A stretch of DNA of 64,000 bases from CAJINA01 sp964636125 (GTDB lineage: Bacteria; Desulfobacterota; Desulfobacteria; Desulfobacterales; CAJINA01): contig CAZWPX010000014.1 of assembly GCA_964636125.1 (NCBI GenBank), positions 19,538 to 83,537 of the forward strand. Reading direction: 5' to 3'. The notes beneath the pieces were generated by a model. That model was not told the DNA's origin. It did not search any database and saw only the letters and a program-made list of their open reading frames with translations. The number at the start of each line of letters is the position of its first letter. The first letter of the stretch is position 1. The position numbers and the translations under genes are program-made. This document shows, one piece after another, positions 36,019-45,383 of the stretch.

Positions 36019-38200
36019 TTGGTTACCAAGCTATCCTTTCTGAATGTTCTCGCATTCCATCATTATGTAAAATCAAAGAAGTCTGCTACGGGAGTCCTTA
36101 CGCATACTATCGCGCACAATGATGTAATCATTACCGTGGATAAGCTAAACGGGGCTGTTAGCGAGGCCATAGAAAACGTAAAGGTTTACCTGTTCACGGC
36201 CGCCGGCAGTTACCAGGGGCTTAACAGCCCAACCGATACTGCCGGTCAGGTAACATTCAGTCTGCCCGCAGCCGATTACAAGGTCAGGGCGGATTACCTA
36301 TCCGGCCAGTATTGGTCCGAGGTGTTCAACCAGGCCGATCAGGTCATCACCGTTAGCGAGGGCACTGCCGCGATCACCGTATCCAGCGGCGTCGCGACCC
36401 TGGAAAACGTTCCGGTATATGTGTTTACAGCCTCAGGGTCGTACCTGGGCCTTAATGGCGCTACGGATTCCAGCGGTCTGGTGGAGTTTGTTTTGCCGGT
36501 CGGTGACTACAAGTTCAGAGCCGATTACCAGAGCAGCCAGTACTGGGCTACTGACACTATTGCGGCCGACCAGGTCAATGTCATTGATCTTAATACCGGC
36601 GGCGGTGATTTTGTGCTGACTGTGCAAAAAGCTACCGGTGTTCCCATGGTGGATGTGCCGGTTTATGCCTTCTCGCCGGCGGGCAGTTATCTGGGCATCA
36701 ATGCACGGACCGACACTTCCGGTCAGGCGAGCTTTAGCTTGTCGGAAGGCAGCTACATGTTCCGCACCGATTATCTGGGGTATCAGTTCTGGTCTAATGT
36801 CTGCTCGATACCGGGCCTGCTATCTGATGCATTGACCATCGATCATACTGATGTATCAATCTCGGTCAGCCAGGTGTACGGTCTGGATAGCGAGCCTTTG
36901 GACAATATCCCGGTATACCTGTTTACGGAATCCGGATCTTATCAGGGTGTCAATGCCAGGACCGATGCTGCTATCCAGGTTGTGTTCAGTTTGCCGGATA
37001 AGGCCTACAAGGTGCGGGCGGATTATCTTGGAGGCCAGCATTGGTCGGATGTTTTTACATCAGAGGCTGCCGTAGTGGATATCGAGCATGGATATGCCAA
37101 TATCCATGTGACGGATCTTGGTTTCGATGTTGATGCTGCTTCTGTTTATCTGTTTACCCAGGCTGGGTCCTATTTGGGAAGGGTACAGCAGACAGATGCA
37201 GCCGGGCAGGCAGCGTTTCTGATTCCGGCCGGCGCCTATAAGTTCCGGGTGGACTACTCTGGGACTCAGTTTTGGTCGGATGTAGTCAATATTTTGGCCG
37301 GGGAAGAGACTGTTGTCGACCTGGCATTGGATCTGCTTGCTTTGGATGATACCAAAAACCCGCAACCGAAAAGGTTTGATGGGGTTCCGCCCAAGCTTGA
37401 ACCGGTTATGTTGGCCTCCTTAATGGATATCACCGGTATACTCAACCAGTCTGTGGTTGCTGCCACTGGACCGGATGCGCTATATTGGTATATTAATGAC
37501 CATCTTGGGACGCCTCAGAAGGTTGTTGATGGGGATCAGGTTGTTGTTTGGGAAGGATTGCAGGAGCCTTTTGGCAAGACGACGGTAACGGTTGATTCTC
37601 TGGATAATGGTTTCAGGTTCCCGGGCCAGTTGTTCGATACCGAGTCCGGGCTGCATTACAATTACCATCGTTACTATGATCCTTCCATTGGCCGTTACCT
37701 CCGGGCTGATCCAGTCGGCTTGGTTGGTGGAATAAACCTATACACCTACGCTAATCTAAATCCGATTAACTTTTTTGATCCATTTGGATTATGGAGATAT
37801 CCCACTATTGGGATAGTACGTGGGGCTGATAGATGGGGAAGTGGCAATTATGAAGCAAGCCGGGATCGTGGGACGAGAACCCATGCCGGCGTTGACTATA
37901 GTGGACCTGCTGATTCGCTTGTTGTTGCTCCACTAAGCGGGTCAGTGGAAACAATTGACGAAGGCATAAGAATAACAGGAAGAGTAGACGGTGTTATATA
38001 TTCAACAAGGGTTCTTCATATCAATGCCGAAATTCAAAATGGTACTGTAGTCGCAGAAGGAGATATAATCGGAACCGTTGAAGACACCCCAATATCCTGG
38101 TATAACAAATCACGCCCATGTAGAAATCTATCAAATCCAGAATGGATTAACCACTAGGCTCAATCCAAGAGACTACGTTCCAGAGGACGGTTGCGACTAA
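36019..38200 (+). pseudogene. Orphan RHS protein, M23-peptidase tip (cassette 1), frameshifted
   Basis: The frame opens directly after a stop codon with no ATG for hundreds of bases, so its 5' part is missing. It encodes five Ig-like repeats of about 80 residues (each with VYxFTxxGSYxGxxxxTD and YKxRxDY), then the RHS core (INDHLGTPQKVV, HYNYHRYYDPSIGRY, INPINFFDPFGL-like end). The tip is a LytM/M23 peptidase domain with T-H-A-G-V-D, a cell-wall-cutting fold. One extra base in CCCC at 38087-38090 moves the second metal motif, HAHVEIYQ, and the end LNPRDYVPEDGCD into another frame, whose TAA ends at 38200 on the immunity ATG. Confidence 0.8.
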
Positions 38201-38640
38201 TGAAACGTAAAATATTATTTTGTTTTCTATTCATTTTTATTTTGTTGAATCAGCAAAAGGTCTTAGCTGGCCAAGACACTGTAGTCAATTTTGAATCGCC
38301 AGAAAGTACTATAGAAACTTATTATACATTTTATTTTGACAGGTCTATTATTGCGAGATGCCATAATCCTCAAGGTTATGACGGTAAGTTAGAAAAATTC
38401 TGGGATGATTACAAAATTGTAGATAAAAAAGCTTCTAAGAAACTGGGCAATCTTACTTCTTCTGGTGTTTTGATTTCGAACGGTGCTGTTGAAATTGTTG
38501 TGGAAGTTACAATGAGCAAGAAGAATAAGGGCTCTACAATAAAAACTAAATTCTGGTATCTATTACAAGAAATCGATAATGAGTGGAAAATCATTGAACA
38601 TAGCCATATCGCTGATAAAAATTATCCAGCATATGATTGA
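38200..38640 (+). CDS. Candidate immunity protein for the M23 tip (exported)
   Basis: 146 residues with a Sec signal peptide (KILFCFLFIFILL, then QQKVLAGQ). The mature part may adopt an NTF2-like fold (ESTIETYYTFYF, then WYLLQEIDNEWKIIEHS). Its ATG overlaps by one base the TAA of the frame-corrected toxin domain (TAATGA), the tight coupling usual for effector-immunity pairs. Export fits a partner that would cut peptidoglycan in the periplasm. Function is inferred from position and topology only; no homologue recognised. Confidence 0.65.
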   Translation: MKRKILFCFLFIFILLNQQKVLAGQDTVVNFESPESTIETYYTFYFDRSIIARCHNPQGYDGKLEKFWDDYKIVDKKASKKLGNLTSSGVLISNGAVEIVVEVTMSKKNKGSTIKTKFWYLLQEIDNEWKIIEHSHIADKNYPAYD

Positions 38641-38714
38641 AATGTTTGCATTCGATATTTTCTTCCTTATGCGAGAGCCTTAAAGAGATAATTAGATCAA
38701 AATGATTCACAGAC

Positions 38715-38744
38715 GGCGGTTAAAGGAATCATTCTTTAGCCGCC
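38715..38744 (+). terminator. Terminator after immunity gene, module 1
   Basis: GGCGGTTAAAG...CTTTAGCCGCC hairpin followed by TTTTAA. A near-copy (GGCGGTTAAAGG...CTTTGACCGCC) sits in the same place in module 2 at 45311-45340. Confidence 0.8.
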
Positions 38745-38829
38745 TTTTAAATGTTTGCAATTAGTAACATTACCATGATTGAACTCGAGTGACAGTTTCC
38801 GTAACAGGAAACATCGAAAGGGGGCAATC

Positions 38830-39285
38830 ATGGATAGATACGGCCAGTGCAAATTCTGCAAGCGTACCTACCAAAAGAACCCACGCGTCAAAACCCAACA
38901 ATATTGCAACAAACCCGAATGCCAGCGGGCCAGAAAACGCCGCTGGCAACGTCATAAGATGGCCGCAGATCCGGACTACCGTCAAAATCAGATTGACTGC
39001 AATCGCAGATGGCGCAAATGCAATCCTGGCTATTGGCAGGAATACAGAAAGCGCCGTAAGTCGTACGCGGATCAGAATCGTCAAATGCAGAAAATTCGTA
39101 ACCTGAAAAGAGTCATCAAACCCACGATTGCAAAGATGGACGCGTCAATTTCCAAACACTCTGTAACTTCAGGGAGTTACTACCTGATCAACAAACAGGC
39201 CCTGATTGCAAAGAAGGACAGGTTCTTCCAGAAAGTCTTCATATTCCCAGCTACTTACGCCAATTCCCCTGCGATTGCAAAATAG
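38830..39285 (+). CDS. Zn-finger protein of mobile unit, copy 1
   Basis: 151 residues; the ATG at 38830 follows AAAGGGGG. The N-terminus has C-x2-C...C-x4-C (CKFCKRTY, YCNKPEC), then a very basic helical part (QRARKRRWQRHKMA, YRKRRKS), which suggests nucleic-acid binding. No known family. Three direct repeats GATTGCAAARANGGAC lie in its 3' part (39126, 39204, 39273), the last spanning the stop codon. Copy 2 at 45384-45824 has the same repeats and spacing. It leads an operon-like order with primase-helicase and two recombinases. Confidence 0.72.
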   Translation: MDRYGQCKFCKRTYQKNPRVKTQQYCNKPECQRARKRRWQRHKMAADPDYRQNQIDCNRRWRKCNPGYWQEYRKRRKSYADQNRQMQKIRNLKRVIKPTIAKMDASISKHSVTSGSYYLINKQALIAKKDRFFQKVFIFPATYANSPAIAK

Positions 39286-39288
39286 GAC
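39126..39288 (+). repeat. Three iteron-like 16-bp direct repeats, copy 1
   Basis: GATTGCAAAGATGGAC, GATTGCAAAGAAGGAC and GATTGCAAAATAGGAC at 39126, 39204 and 39273 (spacing 78 and 69). Identical spacing in copy 2. They could be origin iterons or recombinase sites; shared coding (IAK motif) explains only part of the conservation. Confidence 0.5.
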
Positions 39289-39342
39289 TCGATAGCAAAC
39301 CCGCCCGGCACCTAACTATATTGAAGCCAAAAGAGGTGCTCG

Positions 39343-41680
39343 ATGTCTGTAATCACCATAGAATCAAAAAAGCTGTTAAAAAGAGTAACCGACTTTTACC
39401 GGCAATCACTTTCGGAAAATTCAGAGGCGATAACTTATCTGCGTGATAAACTGCTTATCCACCGGAATCTTGTGATAGACGACCTTGGCCTTGGTTTCAG
39501 CAATGGATCCCTGGTAGCCGCTCTTCCAGATGACCCAACCCTGGTTTCAAAACTACTCTCCCTTGGCATCCTTGACAAAAAGGGACAGGAGAAACTCACT
39601 AACTGCATTGTAGTCCCACTGACTGACCGAAAAGGGGATATCATTAACTTGCACGCTCGTAGCATTAGAAAGCGCCATGCCTGGTGCACGAATTGGTCTG
39701 GTTATGGAATGCTCAATATTTGAGCACTCAGAGCGTTTGAAACGATCATGATTGTGCCAACAGTAAAAGACTTGCTTGTCTTTTATGATCGAGGATATCC
39801 CAATTGTGTACATATTTATTCCCGGAAGAACCTGGAAGAATTTAACCCCTTGGCAGGTGTTAGTAGACTTAAAGAAATCACGCTGATCAGATTCGGTTCA
39901 GCACAAAGAAAGAGCTGCTTGAAGGTTCTTGAACCGTATCTGATTAAAAGAAGGATAATCCTGCGAACACTGACGATCCCGGGCAGATCTGCACTCGCTT
40001 ATTTTAAAAAGCATTCAAACGTAGAATTTGATGAGCTATTACAACGAAACAGGCGCGTATCCAAAAAGTCTACTTTTGATAAGGAATCTGCTAAACCAGA
40101 TAGCTACGCAGAAAACCCTACCGGCTTCTTTTATAGAATATGGAAACCGAAAATATGAAATCAAGGGCATTCAGAAAAAAAGTACCCAACTGAAGGTTAC
40201 GATCAAGGCTATTTTGGAAGCAGGCAGCAACTCACCATTCGAGATTTCTACGGTGGATATGTATTCCTACCGGGCCAGGGTCTGGTTTGCCAAATTGTGC
40301 GCGGATCTGTTCGCAGAACCGGAAGATTTGATCCAGATGGATCTGCATCACATTTTGGAACATGCTGAAGTGTTCCAGGCATCTAAAAAGCGAACGACAA
40401 TCCAGATGACTGAAAAGGAAAAGCGAGAGGCCCTGCGGTTTTTGCAAAATCCCGAACTGCTGGATGAAATCCTTTTAGATTTTGAATCCATCGGGGTTGT
40501 AGGTGAACGCACAAACAAACTTGTGGGGTACCTGGCCGCAGTCTCAAGAAAACTCAGTGAGCCTCTTTCGACCCTGATCCAATCTCGGAGTGCAGCCGGT
40601 AAATCCACCCTTCAGGATGCTATCTTGAAGCTGGCCCCTGATGAAGACGTGATGAAATACACCCGGATCACGGACCAGGCCCTGTTCTATTCGGGAGAGG
40701 ACGCCTTTTGTCACAAGATCCTTGCGATCGAGGAAGGGTCGGGTATGGAAAGGGCGGCATACTCCATTCGCAACATCCAGTCCGCCGGTAAAATTACCGT
40801 TGCTGCTGCCGGTAAATCCTCAGCATCGGGCGGGCTGCAAACTCGGGAATATACCGTTAAGGGTCCGGTTTCTGTCATGGTTACAACGACTGCCACCACT
40901 TTGGATGAAGAGACCGCCAGCCGGTTCATTGTATTAACCATCGATGAAAGCACTGAAATGACCAGGGCAATTCATGAGCACCATCGCACCGCAGAGGCCT
41001 TAGAAGGCATTTTGTCCGAGCGAAATCATAGGAAACTGGTAGCTAAACATCACAATGCCCAACGTCTGTTAAAACCGATTGTCGTTGTAAACCCCTATGC
41101 AAAGCATCTGACCTATCCGACTGCATCACTGAAAACCCGTCGGGACTTTAAGAAGTACCTGGGGTTGATTAAATCGGTTGCGTTTTTACACCAGTTTCAG
41201 AGGGAAAAAGCGTCTGTCGATATTGCCGGCGTAAAAATGGAATATATTGAGGTAACACCAGTCGATATCGAAAAGACCAATGCACTGGCTACCGAGGTTC
41301 TATGCCATAGTCTGGACGATCTGTCTGCTCCATCACGGCAGTTGCTTGGGCTGATATTCAAGATGGTGACTACCCTGGCTGACCGACACCAAGTGCCCAT
41401 CGCGAAAGTTGCCTTCACTCGCCGGATGATCCGGGAACATACGGGTTGGTCAAACTGGCAGGTCCGCAGTTATTTGCCGCCCCTGGTGGATCTGGAATAC
41501 CTGGTTCATCAATCCGGTTCGCGCAAAAACCGTTATACCTACGCGATAAACCGTGAAGGCGGAAAAGCAATTATTGAAACAGAACTGCAACTTACGTCAA
41601 TTTCGGAACTATGCCAAACTTCAAGAAAATCAAAAGCGCATGTGCGGGGCATGGGTGGTGGCAAAAATCATCATAACTGA
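39343..41680 (+). pseudogene. Primase-helicase of mobile unit, copy 1 (two disabling changes)
   Basis: The N-terminal part looks like the catalytic lead-in of DnaG/TOPRIM primases (YLRDKLLIHRNLVIDDLGLG) and continues past an in-frame TGA at 39721-39723 into a TOPRIM-like segment (IVPTVKDLLVFYDRGYPNC). Around 40130 the frame shifts; the rest is an AAA/helicase-like domain with a Walker A S-R-S-A-A-G-K-S-T (about 40585) and a winged-helix-like C-terminus. Copy 2 has Arg-codon CGG near the TGA position, so the TGA is a nonsense change (probably CGA to TGA) and not selenocysteine. Confidence 0.75.
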
Positions 41681-41750
41681 CCAAATTAATAGTTAAAACC
41701 TTTTCCATAGGTGGTCTTTGGAAAAAAAGAAGCAGCATATATAAAAAACC

Positions 41751-42665
41751 ATGGACGTCATCATAGCTATAAATAAATTTCTAAAGCATTTACGGTCATC
41801 CGGCTACGCTAAAAACACCCTGGAAGGCTACACAAAAGGGATTATGGCTTTCCGCCGGTTTCTTGAGCAGTTAGGTGTTGAAGAAATCAAGCAGGTTAGC
41901 GAGGAAACGATAAAGCAATATCAGCTGATACTGGTGAACAGCCCTATTGCACCTGAGACCCGGGCATTGAAAATCAGACCGGTGAAGAGACTTTTCGAGT
42001 ACCTCGTTCAGATCAATTATCTGCTTATTAACCCCGCTGACAACATCGTGGAGTGTTCCCGCCGCCAGCGAAAAATCGGGCTTGTACTGAGTGTCAGTAA
42101 AATGACCGCACTTTTTAAACAACCGGACATGAATACACTGGTCGGGATTCGCAATCGGGCGACTATGGAATTGCTTTACTCAACCGGAATTCGGCTGGGT
42201 GAACTGTTGGGGCTGCAGATAAATGATGTGGATCTGGAAGGTGGGTTTGTATTCGTAAGGCGGGGAAAAGGTGCCAGGCATCGGGTCGTTCCGTTGGGGG
42301 ATCAGGCTTCCGGTTTTCTGTCTGAGTATCTTCAGCATGTAAGGCCACATCACAGCAATACCGATTCAAACAGCCAAACGTTATTTTTAACTGCCTGGGG
42401 AGGTCCCCTTTCGGCAGAAGTGATTCGGCAGTTCCTAAGATCCTATAGAACAGCAGCCGGCATTGATACCCCGGTATCCCCGCATGTATTCAGAAGGACC
42501 TGTGCAACACACTTGCTAAATGCTGGAACCGACATCCGTTATGTGCAGCAGCTTCTCGGACACACCTCTCTGAAAGTCACCCATTGCTGTACAAAAGTGT
42601 TGCCGGTGGATATAAAAAACACTCACATCAAAACACATCCAGGGGTGGCCGATGCCGACTATTGA
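41751..42665 (+). CDS. Tyrosine recombinase 1, copy 1, catalytic Tyr replaced by Cys
   Basis: 304 residues of XerC/D-like layout: N-terminal SAM-like arm-binding domain, then catalytic residues Arg in TGIRLGELLG, His/Arg in S-P-H-V-F-R-R, and the second His in L-L-G-H-T-S. The nucleophile position reads T-H-C-C-T-K-V, whereas copy 2 reads T-H-C-Y-T-K-V; one base (TAT to TGT) removes the Tyr. So this copy should be inactive in strand cleavage. Its end overlaps the second recombinase gene by 14 bp. It starts 70 bp after the primase-helicase. Confidence 0.85.
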   Translation: MDVIIAINKFLKHLRSSGYAKNTLEGYTKGIMAFRRFLEQLGVEEIKQVSEETIKQYQLILVNSPIAPETRALKIRPVKRLFEYLVQINYLLINPADNIVECSRRQRKIGLVLSVSKMTALFKQPDMNTLVGIRNRATMELLYSTGIRLGELLGLQINDVDLEGGFVFVRRGKGARHRVVPLGDQASGFLSEYLQHVRPHHSNTDSNSQTLFLTAWGGPLSAEVIRQFLRSYRTAAGIDTPVSPHVFRRTCATHLLNAGTDIRYVQQLLGHTSLKVTHCCTKVLPVDIKNTHIKTHPGVADADY

Positions 42666-43593
42666 TCTTCTGATAACCGAGTATGTCAGGCACGTCGAGA
42701 GCATTGGGCAATCCTGGTATACAGTTAGAAATGCAAAGGCGGCATTAAAACGGTTCGCACGGTTTTTGCGCAGTGTTGACATCAGTAAGATTGAGGATGT
42801 TAACTGTGAGATCCTCGAAAGCTACCAGCAGGAATTGTGTTATGATACCGGGAATAGAGGCCGGAGGCTTTCTATCCGAAGTCAGGCCCAGCTATTGGGT
42901 GTCTTAAGAGGATTTACCCGGTTTTTAAAAAAGCGCCACTATTTTGTAACGGACCCCGGTAATGCTATCCGGCTGCCGAGAAAGCCCAGACAGCTGCCCC
43001 GGGTCATTCTGACCAACGCTGAAGTCCGCAGGATCATCCTCTCTCCAGATATAGGCACAACCAAAGGTTATCGTGATAGAGTCGTTTTGGAGCTATTATA
43101 TGATACGGCCATTAGACGGTCTGAATTGAGCGCAATCCAGATAAAGCACATGGACCTTGAGGGTGGTTACATCCACATTCACGGCAAGGGTGATCGGCAG
43201 CGGGTGGTACCGGTAAGCAAGCGAGTATGCGACTTGATCACAAATTACATCCAGATGGTTCGTCCCCAGTGCGTTACGGTAAAAGATAGCGGGCATCTCA
43301 TATTGAACCGGTTCGGCGATCAGATGGGGCCGAACGGAATTTGGGCAATTGTAAAAAGGCACGCTAAAAAGGCCGGCATCCGGAAAAATGTCAGCACGCA
43401 TACCTTCAGACACACCTGCGCTACCCACATGATGAAAAATGGAGCTCCTGTGCGGCACATCCAGGAACTTTTGGGGCATGAATCTTTGGAATCAACCCAG
43501 ATTTATACGCGGGTCACGATAAATGACTTGAAAAAGGTCCATAAGAAATTTCATCTAGGGGACAGACTGGCAAAGATAAAAAATTGGCATTGA
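42652..43593 (+). CDS. Tyrosine recombinase 2, copy 1 (intact)
   Basis: 313 residues. Catalytic set complete: Arg in AIRRSELSA, Lys in HGKGDRQR, H-x-x-R in S-T-H-T-F-R-H, His in LLGHESLE and nucleophile Tyr in TQIYTRV. The gene overlaps recombinase 1 by 14 bp, so the two proteins are probably made together and may work as a heterodimer, as XerC/XerD do. It is the only one of the four recombinase genes in the island without an evident defect. A promoter for the toxin-antitoxin pair overlaps its last codons. Confidence 0.88.
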   Translation: MPTIDLLITEYVRHVESIGQSWYTVRNAKAALKRFARFLRSVDISKIEDVNCEILESYQQELCYDTGNRGRRLSIRSQAQLLGVLRGFTRFLKKRHYFVTDPGNAIRLPRKPRQLPRVILTNAEVRRIILSPDIGTTKGYRDRVVLELLYDTAIRRSELSAIQIKHMDLEGGYIHIHGKGDRQRVVPVSKRVCDLITNYIQMVRPQCVTVKDSGHLILNRFGDQMGPNGIWAIVKRHAKKAGIRKNVSTHTFRHTCATHMMKNGAPVRHIQELLGHESLESTQIYTRVTINDLKKVHKKFHLGDRLAKIKNWH

Positions 43594-43617
43594 CAATATC
43601 CCAAATAATGGTATATC
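43590..43617 (+). promoter_or_regulatory. Predicted promoter for the RelE/HigA-type pair
   Basis: TTGACA at 43590-43595, a 16-bp spacer and TATATC at 43612-43617, directly before the toxin ATG at 43624. The short leader would leave little room, so the start may be slightly different. Confidence 0.5.
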
Positions 43618-43623
43618 TGGCTT

Positions 43624-43902
43624 ATGCAATGGAAAGTAACGACAAGGCGAAAAGTTAAAAAGAAACTGAACAGGCTACCCGGAAACGTAATTGCTGCTTT
43701 TGTTGCTCTTATCAGAGATATTGAAAAACTTGGCCCAGTTAGAGGTAACTGGCCAAACTACAGCCGGTTAGGTGGAAACAAGCATCACTGCCATTTAAAA
43801 AAAGGTAAGACAACTTATGTGGCATTATGGGAAGTCATAAATTATGAAATACGCATAGTGGAGGTGTACTATGTTGGAACACACGAAAAAGCGCCCTATT
43901 GA
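43624..43902 (+). CDS. RelE/HigB-type toxin
   Basis: 92 residues, basic, with the RelE-like pattern VKKKLNRLPGNVIAAFVALI, then KKGKTTYVALWEV and IRIVEVYYVGTHEKAPY. Such toxins cut mRNA on the ribosome. The toxin precedes the antitoxin, as in HigBA, and the genes overlap by 32 bp. It closes module 1 of the island. Confidence 0.85.
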   Translation: MQWKVTTRRKVKKKLNRLPGNVIAAFVALIRDIEKLGPVRGNWPNYSRLGGNKHHCHLKKGKTTYVALWEVINYEIRIVEVYYVGTHEKAPY

Positions 43903-44215
43903 ACTGAAATTCATCGGCCCCATTGGAAATAGGCAAAGAGCGGTAAACGCATTGAGAAAACTCGGCTATGTCGAAACGACTGACAGTATGCCCTGGCGCG
44001 AAGCATTTCCGGACTTAACCGATGAACAGTTGCCCGGGGTATCGCTGAAAGGAGCCCGTGCAAAGGAAGGCGTTACCCAGAAACAGCTTGCTGGTATGAC
44101 CGGTATACGACAGAATCATATATCTGAAATGGAAAATGCCAAAAGACCTATCGGGAAAAAGAGTGCGATGAAGTTTGCCAAGGTCTTGAGAATTGATTAT
44201 CGGGTATTTTTATAA
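43871..44215 (+). CDS. HTH (Xre/HigA-type) antitoxin
   Basis: 114 residues with a C-terminal helix-turn-helix (VTQKQLAGMTGIRQNHISEM, then ENAKRPIGKKSAMKFAKVL). It should bind and inhibit the RelE/HigB-type partner and repress the pair's promoter. The gene starts inside the toxin gene. Confidence 0.85.
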   Translation: MLEHTKKRPIELKFIGPIGNRQRAVNALRKLGYVETTDSMPWREAFPDLTDEQLPGVSLKGARAKEGVTQKQLAGMTGIRQNHISEMENAKRPIGKKSAMKFAKVLRIDYRVFL

Positions 44216-44227
44216 CGGGTAAAAGAA

Positions 44228-44383
44228 ATGGATCCCGAGAAAAAGAAATCTCTTGAGAAACTGGGGCATACCTTTGGTAGTGTAGCTCAATTTCTTGGAT
44301 TGACAAAAAAGGAGTCGATAATCATCGAAACAAAATTGTCCTTAGCAAAAAGGAAAAATGCGAGATCCGTTCAACACGCTTAA
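44228..44383 (+). CDS. Small protein, antitoxin-fragment-like
   Basis: 51 residues (MDPEKKKSLEKLGHTFGSVA, then QFLGLTKKESIIIETKLSLA). The pattern F-L-G-L-x-x-x-E-x-x-x-I-E-x-K-L-x-L-A is that of the N-terminal part of Xre-type antitoxins of another class, without the HTH. It is probably a truncated antitoxin that followed its partner. It starts 12 bp after the antitoxin gene. Confidence 0.45.
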   Translation: MDPEKKKSLEKLGHTFGSVAQFLGLTKKESIIIETKLSLAKRKNARSVQHA

Positions 44384-44492
44384 TAAGGCTCTCTTCAAGT
44401 TGCCTCCCATTTAACATAATCCCTTGAAATCTCACCAATAATACATTACGGTAGGCGTAAGCTCTTTGAAAAATAGGCGATTTATTCTGTAA

Positions 44493-45248
44493 TTTTATGT
44501 AAATGGCTGGAAATGGCATGGAAAAGGGATCATAATACTGCCGGGCCAGTACTTCGATAGTGAGTCCGGGCTGCACTACAATTATCATCGGTACTATGAT
44601 CCTTCCACAGGTCGTTACCTCCGGGCTGATCCGATTGGGTTGAATGGCGGCATAAATCTCTATGCTTATTCAAAGCTGAATCCAATCAATGCTATAGATC
44701 CTTTTGGATTAACAGATATCACCATTAACGTTTTCAGAACCCACCAGAATGACACCCGGACTTTAGGAACCGTCAGTGTCCGAAATTCCACTACGAATCA
44801 ACAATTGAATCTTTACTCATTAGAATTGCCAGACAACAATAATCAGCCCTTTACCAGTAGAATAAACGCTGGCTCTTATAATACCCAGAGGTGGACAAGC
44901 CCAACTCATGGAGAGGTGCTAAGGTTAGATGACGCCAATGGGCATACAGATATCCTATGGCATCCCGGGAATGTAGCGGGTGAAACTGAAGGTTGTTTGT
45001 TGCCAGGTACAGAACAAACAGAAAACTCAGTATTAAATAGTGTCGCAGCTATGAACCGGCTCATCAATTATGTAGATGGAATCGTAGGCTTTGATAGAGC
45101 AAACAACCAGCCGACCAACATAACGAAGTTGCAAAAAAATTTAATTGAAGCCATAGGAAGAACCAGTTTTAAAGAGGAGAAGCCAAAGGTGCTTAAAAGA
45201 GAAATTTTGCACGAGTTAGGCAGAATAGAAATCAGAGCAATAAAATAA
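44493..45248 (+). CDS. Orphan RHS tip with DUF5675-like domain (cassette 2)
   Basis: The frame opens after a TAA and has no ATG or GTG before the RHS core, so it is a 5'-truncated cassette. Core: L-P-G-Q-Y-F-D-S-E-S-G-L, HYNYHRYYDPSTGRY, NPINAIDPFGL. The tip (about 175 residues) reads TLGTVSVRNS, SRINAGSYNTQRW, DILWHPGNVAGETEGCLLPG, matching DUF5675, a domain with an L,D-transpeptidase-like H-x-G-N...G-C signature found in phage and secretion contexts. No immunity gene follows; a terminator does. Confidence 0.75.
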   Translation, partial: FYVNGWKWHGKGIIILPGQYFDSESGLHYNYHRYYDPSTGRYLRADPIGLNGGINLYAYSKLNPINAIDPFGLTDITINVFRTHQNDTRTLGTVSVRNSTTNQQLNLYSLELPDNNNQPFTSRINAGSYNTQRWTSPTHGEVLRLDDANGHTDILWHPGNVAGETEGCLLPGTEQTENSVLNSVAAMNRLINYVDGIVGFDRANNQPTNITKLQKNLIEAIGRTSFKEEKPKVLKREILHELGRIEIRAIK

Positions 45249-45310
45249 ATTTCGATATTACAGCACTAACTCAGCTAATGAAAACGGGCGATCCACCCGT
45301 GAAATATCGA

Positions 45311-45340
45311 GGCGGTTAAAGGATTTATTCTTTGACCGCC
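45311..45340 (+). terminator. Terminator, module 2
   Basis: GGCGGTTAAAGG...CTTTGACCGCC followed by TTCTTCTTTT. It corresponds to 38715-38744 and precedes the second mobile unit. Confidence 0.8.
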
Positions 45341-45383
45341 TTCTTCTTTTCTGCTGCCAACCAGTTAGTGGTTTATTAATGCG

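Noticed and set aside
38087..38090. CCCC run as a phase-variable switch of the RHS tip
   Set aside because: Four bases are too few for efficient slippage; an error or mutation is more likely.
39721..39723. TGA in primase-helicase copy 1 as selenocysteine
   Set aside because: The corresponding stretch of copy 2 has an Arg codon and no Cys; no SECIS-like hairpin. A nonsense change is simpler.
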